Shown: positions 63,946 to 64,000 of the stretch, in pieces
How positions within the stretch are numbered: position 1 is the first letter of the stretch
Layout: each line of letters opens with the position of its first letter
Assembly: GCF_003590645.1 (NCBI RefSeq)
Contig: NZ_CP031834.1
Location: 62,001-126,000, forward strand
DNA length: 64,000 nt
Reading direction: 5' to 3'
Source of the DNA: Mesorhizobium sp. DCY119
Lineage (GTDB): Bacteria > Pseudomonadota > Alphaproteobacteria > Rhizobiales > Rhizobiaceae
Notes under the pieces: model-generated
The model's database searches: none
Told to the model about the DNA's origin: nothing
What the model saw: only the letters and a program-made list of their open reading frames with translations
Program-made: the position numbers and the translations under genes

Positions 63946-64000
63946 CCGCCTGGCTTGCTCCCTTGGCCGCTCGGGTGCGACCGATTCCTCGGACAGAGTT

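Noticed and set aside
63946-64000. Possible SRP RNA (ffs) upstream of dnaX
   Set aside because: The 55 bases at the window edge lack the conserved GGTCAGGTCCGGAA-like core and apical loop; nothing supports an RNA gene.

Overview
The window is chromosomal DNA of a GC-rich alphaproteobacterium. It most resembles a member of the Hyphomicrobiales (Rhizobiales), probably close to Mesorhizobium/Phyllobacteriaceae. This is inferred from gene content and order (dapD and dapE nearby, def-fmt-truA, dnaX-ybaB-recR, several DUF families typical of rhizobia) and from large C/G-rich palindromic intergenic elements of the kind common in rhizobia. I saw no rRNA, tRNA, transposase, phage gene or CRISPR array.

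Region by region: (1) 1-2.75 kb is the end of a surface polysaccharide cluster: Wzx-type flippase (5' truncated), pyruvyl transferase, glycosyltransferase. (2) 2.8-5 kb holds an ECF-type sigma factor with a C-terminal SnoaL-like domain, a small unknown protein and a tandem DUF1428 protein. The last two are divergent around a 13-bp perfect inverted repeat. (3) 5-7.4 kb has a fused 3-dehydroshikimate dehydratase (QuiC type) and a decayed-looking 0.4 kb. (4) 7.4-17.9 kb is the most interesting part. Methylthioribose kinase (mtnK) and methylthioribose-1-phosphate isomerase (mtnA) are divergent from a CUT2-type sugar ABC importer. Nearby are a PhyH-type dioxygenase, a fused class II aldolase/short-chain dehydrogenase and a SorC-type regulator. 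Together they suggest uptake of 5-methylthioribose or 5-deoxyribose and cleavage to DHAP plus an aldehyde, i.e. a DHAP-shunt-like route. A perfect 12+3+12 palindrome between the divergent arms, partly repeated before the regulator gene, looks like the operator.

(5) 18-21.7 kb: Tex, a DUF423 protein and a DedA protein. (6) 21.9-33.5 kb is an iron-siderophore uptake locus: AraC regulator with phased direct repeats, TonB-dependent receptor, FhuD-like binding protein, FhuB-like double permease, siderophore-interacting ferric reductase, an exporter-type ABC protein, then exbB-exbD-tonB. No FhuC-type ATPase gene is present. (7) 33.5-38.7 kb: diguanylate cyclase, HAD nucleotidase, DUF817 protein, a periplasmic copper pair (DUF1775-PCuAC fusion and DUF2946) and a LOG-family protein. 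(8) 38.9-49.8 kb is housekeeping: dapD, dapE, panE, truA, fmt and def, with a DUF805 protein, a HAD hydrolase, an HxlR/quinone-oxidoreductase pair, a GNAT enzyme and a VapBC-type toxin-antitoxin pair lodged between def and fmt. (9) 49.8-59.7 kb: RmuC, a membrane patatin, a GFA protein, a CDF transporter, small charged proteins, two luciferase-like monooxygenases and an AI-2E-type transporter. (10) 59.9-64 kb: a lytic transglycosylase and recR-ybaB-dnaX.

Most start codons were chosen from Shine-Dalgarno spacing. All functions are read from recognised motifs; no database search was possible.
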